NCBI GenBank assembly: GCA_033720735.1
Contig: JAWWBX010000201.1
Coordinates: 1 to 8,094 of the forward strand
Reading direction: 5' to 3'
DNA: 8,094 nt
Source of the DNA: B8-G4 sp033720735
Lineage (GTDB): Bacteria > Bacteroidota > Bacteroidia > Chitinophagales > Saprospiraceae
Shown here: positions 6,901 to 8,094 of the stretch, one piece after another
How positions within the stretch are numbered: the first letter of the stretch is position 1
Layout of the letters: the number at the start of each line of letters is the position of its first letter
Notes under the pieces: generated by a model
The model's input: the letters and a program-made list of their open reading frames with translations, nothing else
The model's database searches: none
Told to the model about the DNA's origin: nothing
Made by a program: the position numbers and the translations under genes

Positions 6901-7295
6901 CGGAGCGCGGTGGCGTGCTGGGAGCAATGGAAACCATGTACCAACGGAGCAAGATCCAGGAGGAAAGCCTGTACTACGAGACGCTGAAGCACAATGGGGA
7001 CTACCCGATCGTGGGTGTCAATATGTTCCTCTCCAAAGACGGGTCGCCAACGGTGCAGCCACGCGAGGTGATCCGCGCGACGACGGATGAGAAGGAGCGG
7101 CAGATCCAGCGACTGCAGGCCGTCCACCAGGCGAATGCCGAGGCCAGCGCCGCGGCGATCGGCAAACTGCAGGCGGCGGCCGTCCACAACAAGAACATCT
7201 TTGCCGAGTTGATGGAGGCATCCAAGCGCTGTTCACTCGGTCAGATCACCCATGCCCTGTACGCAGTGGGCGGACAATACCGCCGCAACATGTAA
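3921..7295 (+). CDS. icmF: Fused isobutyryl-CoA mutase IcmF (B12-dependent, with GTPase chaperone domain)
   Basis: Cytoplasmic adenosylcobalamin-dependent radical enzyme interconverting isobutyryl-CoA and n-butyryl-CoA; the built-in G-protein domain gates cofactor loading. With the GTG at 3921 it has 1124 residues. The N-terminal B12-binding domain (about 11-140) has DGHD with His26 as lower cobalt ligand, plus TSYQGGH and a Gly-rich GGGGGT loop. The MeaB-like GTPase (about 195-410) shows Walker A GTGGSGKS (203-210), VDPSKRKTGG from Asp235, ETSGIGQ (296-302) and NKFD (343-346). After a helical linker, the mutase barrel begins near 555 with GVFPFKRKGEDPTRMFAGEGG-like motifs and contains ISISGYHIAEAGANP. 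Phe574 and Gln773 occupy the places where methylmalonyl-CoA mutases have Tyr and Arg, marking a butyryl/isobutyryl enzyme. The conserved part starts at NIYQPKNKIR, so I prefer GTG 3921; GTG 3912 and TTG 3855 (1146 residues) are also in frame. No terminator follows. Confidence 0.96.
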   Translation: MIDQSNIYQPKNKIRIVTAASLFDGHDVAINIMRRIMQRTGAEIIHLGHNRSAREIVDTAIQEDVQGIAVTSYQGGHNEFFKYIYDLLQERGAGHIKIFGGGGGTILPSEIEELHAYGISRIYSPDDGRNLGLQGMINDVLKACDFPTGEGLNGQLTRLPEQNARDIAHLISAVENFPEDHAQWLQEDPIPEVGTIPVLGITGTGGSGKSSLVDEIIRRFLLDFKDKTVAIVSVDPSKRKTGGALLGDRIRMNAIGSDRVYMRSLATRQSNLALSRHVRGAINILKAAQFDLIILETSGIGQSDTEIVDHSDLSLYVMTPEYGAATQLEKIDMLDFADLIAINKFDKRGAQDALRDVKKQYQRNHGLWDQDTDSMPVYGTIASQFNDPGTNTLYLRIVALLNEQVPGKFASQYGFETGESEKRYIIPPQRVRYLSEIAENNRQYDQHVDQQVDLARRLFALHTSIATLKEEGGDQATITALQQWYDERYKDLDGESMRLLEGWQEKKANYARDEFVYQVRGREIRVETTTESLAHLRIPKVALPPYHDWGAILRWSMQENVPGEFPYTSGVFPFKRKGEDPTRMFAGEGGPERTNRRFHYVSLDMPAKRLSTAFDSVTLYGEDPHHRPDIYGKVGNSGVSICTLDDAKRLYSGFDLCDPKTSVSMTINGPAATMCAFFMNTAIDQQCELYLREHGLEDAVEAVKRRKYDDRGLPRPAYDADIPEGNDGLGLLLLGVTGDEVLEPAAYEACKAKALQAVRGTVQADILKEDQAQNTCIFSTEFSLKLMGDVQEYFMQHQVRNFYSVSISGYHIAEAGANPITQLAFTLANGFTFVEYYLSRGMPIDAFAPNLSFFFSNGIDPEYAVIGRVARRIWAKAMKHKYGANERSQKLKYHIQTSGRSLHAQEISFNDIRTTLQALYAIYDNCNSLHTNAYDEAITTPTEESVRRAMAIQLIINHELGLAKNENPLQGSFIIEELTDLVEEAVLAEFDRITERGGVLGAMETMYQRSKIQEESLYYETLKHNGDYPIVGVNMFLSKDGSPTVQPREVIRATTDEKERQIQRLQAVHQANAEASAAAIGKLQAAAVHNKNIFAELMEASKRCSLGQITHALYAVGGQYRRNM

Positions 7296-7339
7296 GGGCT
7301 ATTACTTGTTTTCATAACATTGTTGAACCTCCGATAAAC

Positions 7340-8094
7340 ATGATGCGCGTGACCTTTTTATACCTCTGTATCACCTTGTTGATGGCCTGTTCGTCGGACG
7401 CTCCGAATGGAGCTGCATCGTCAGGCGATGAAGCTGCGGCCGACATTGATCTCACCAGGATCAACCTGCCTCCCGGATTTCGGATCGCCACCTGGGCGGA
7501 GAATGTTGAGAATGCCAGATCATTATGCCTGTCACCGGGAGGTACCCTGTTTGTCGGAACGCGCAACAAGGGGAGCATTTACGCCCTGCGCGATACGGAC
7601 GGTGACTTCAAGGCCGACGAACGGTACACGCTGATTGAAGATATGAACCTGCCCAACGGAGTGGCCTTTCGGGATGGCGACCTGTACTTTGCCGAAGTCG
7701 ACAAGATCTGGGTCTTCCGCGACATCGAATCCCGCCTGGACAATCCCGGTGAGCCGGAACTTATCTACGACGCCTATCCGGACAAGAAACATCACGGTTG
7801 GAAATACATCGCATTTGGGCCCGACGGCTGGCTGTATGTACCGGTCGGCGCGCCCTGCAACATCTGTGAGTCGGATGATCCTGTTTTTGCCTCCATCACC
7901 CGTCTCAATGTTGAGACCGGAGAGCGGGAGATCGTGCATCATGGCGTGCGCAATACGGTAGGTTTCGCCTGGCATCCCGTGACCGGCGAGTTCTGGTTTA
8001 CGGACAACGGTGGTGACTGGCTCGGTGATGACATGCCCGCCTGCGAACTCAACTACGCGCCCGAGCAGGGCATGCATTTTGGATATCCCTACTG
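7340..8094 (+). CDS. PQQ-dependent sugar dehydrogenase-like lipoprotein, C-terminus cut off
   Basis: The first 251 codons of a secreted, lipid-anchored protein of the soluble glucose/sorbosone dehydrogenase beta-propeller family, which oxidises sugars or related alcohols outside the cytoplasm with PQQ as cofactor. A type II signal peptide (hydrophobic residues 4-16) ends in LLMAC, so Cys17 should be lipidated. A short low-complexity linker leads to propeller blades that begin at INLPPGFRIATWAENVENAR (41-60). Family-like segments are FVGTRNKGSIYAL, NLPNGVAF, HHGWKYIAFGPDGWLYVPVG (151-170; one of these His is the likely catalytic base), CNIC (173-176) and GVRNTVGFAWHPVTGEFWFT (202-221). The frame is open at the right edge. 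Two adjacent ATG codons (7340 and 7343) can serve as start. The gene lies 44 bp after icmF with no terminator between, so cotranscription is possible, though the functions look unrelated. The substrate is unknown, and some family members may not bind PQQ. Confidence 0.82.
   Translation, partial: MMRVTFLYLCITLLMACSSDAPNGAASSGDEAAADIDLTRINLPPGFRIATWAENVENARSLCLSPGGTLFVGTRNKGSIYALRDTDGDFKADERYTLIEDMNLPNGVAFRDGDLYFAEVDKIWVFRDIESRLDNPGEPELIYDAYPDKKHHGWKYIAFGPDGWLYVPVGAPCNICESDDPVFASITRLNVETGEREIVHHGVRNTVGFAWHPVTGEFWFTDNGGDWLGDDMPACELNYAPEQGMHFGYPY

Noticed and set aside
5415..7187. Long open frame of 590 codons on the minus strand opposite icmF
   Set aside because: It mirrors the codon structure of icmF in GC-rich DNA, its translation is low in recognisable motifs and rich in His/Arg/Asp runs, and icmF on the other strand is unmistakable.
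7296..7339. Possible promoter (TAACATTG at 7315-7322) or terminator between icmF and the PQQ lipoprotein gene
   Set aside because: The -7-like box has a mismatch and no TTG at a suitable distance, and no stable stem with a T-run is present.

Overview
The window looks like part of a GC-rich chromosome of a Bacteroidota bacterium, most likely a Saprospiria/Lewinella-type lineage. Three things point there: a DUF4271-type membrane protein directly upstream of a Bacteroidota-style uroporphyrinogen-III synthase, a single-chain isobutyryl-CoA mutase (IcmF) of the Bacteroidota type, and matches to the Bacteroidota sigma -7 motif TAnnTTTG with no clear Shine-Dalgarno sequences. The lineage is inferred from remembered family features, not from a search.

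Layout. Positions 1-1043 (minus strand) hold most of a membrane sensor histidine kinase whose C-terminus runs off the left edge. A divergent spacer of about 120 bp carries a TTAACA direct repeat with an 11-bp period, two perfect 10-bp palindromes and a TAATTTTG box. On the plus strand, a DUF4271 polytopic membrane protein (1164-2264) is followed 18 bp later by hemD (2283-3077), and the pair ends at a strong intrinsic terminator (3101-3133). Three nucleotides after that terminator's T-run begins a Nudix CoA-pyrophosphatase-like gene (3137-3829), then icmF (about 3921-7295), the 5' part of a PQQ-dependent sugar dehydrogenase-like lipoprotein gene begins at 7340 and runs off the right edge.

How the genes fit together. 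DUF4271-hemD forms one transcription unit tied to tetrapyrrole synthesis. The Nudix gene and icmF may form a second one concerned with CoA and acyl-CoA chemistry: IcmF interconverts isobutyryl-CoA and n-butyryl-CoA using adenosylcobalamin, and the Nudix enzyme probably cleaves CoA or its derivatives. The histidine kinase and the PQQ lipoprotein are envelope proteins with no evident link to these pathways.

No gene-free stretch exceeds 300 bases. I see no tRNA, rRNA, mobile element, CRISPR array or phage-like gene. I do not see a convincing undescribed multi-gene system. The points most worth checking are the terminator that abuts the Nudix start codon, the operator-like repeat in the divergent spacer, the duplicated NPF(D/E)L motif of the DUF4271 protein, and an extra segment of roughly 55 residues in the IcmF mutase domain.
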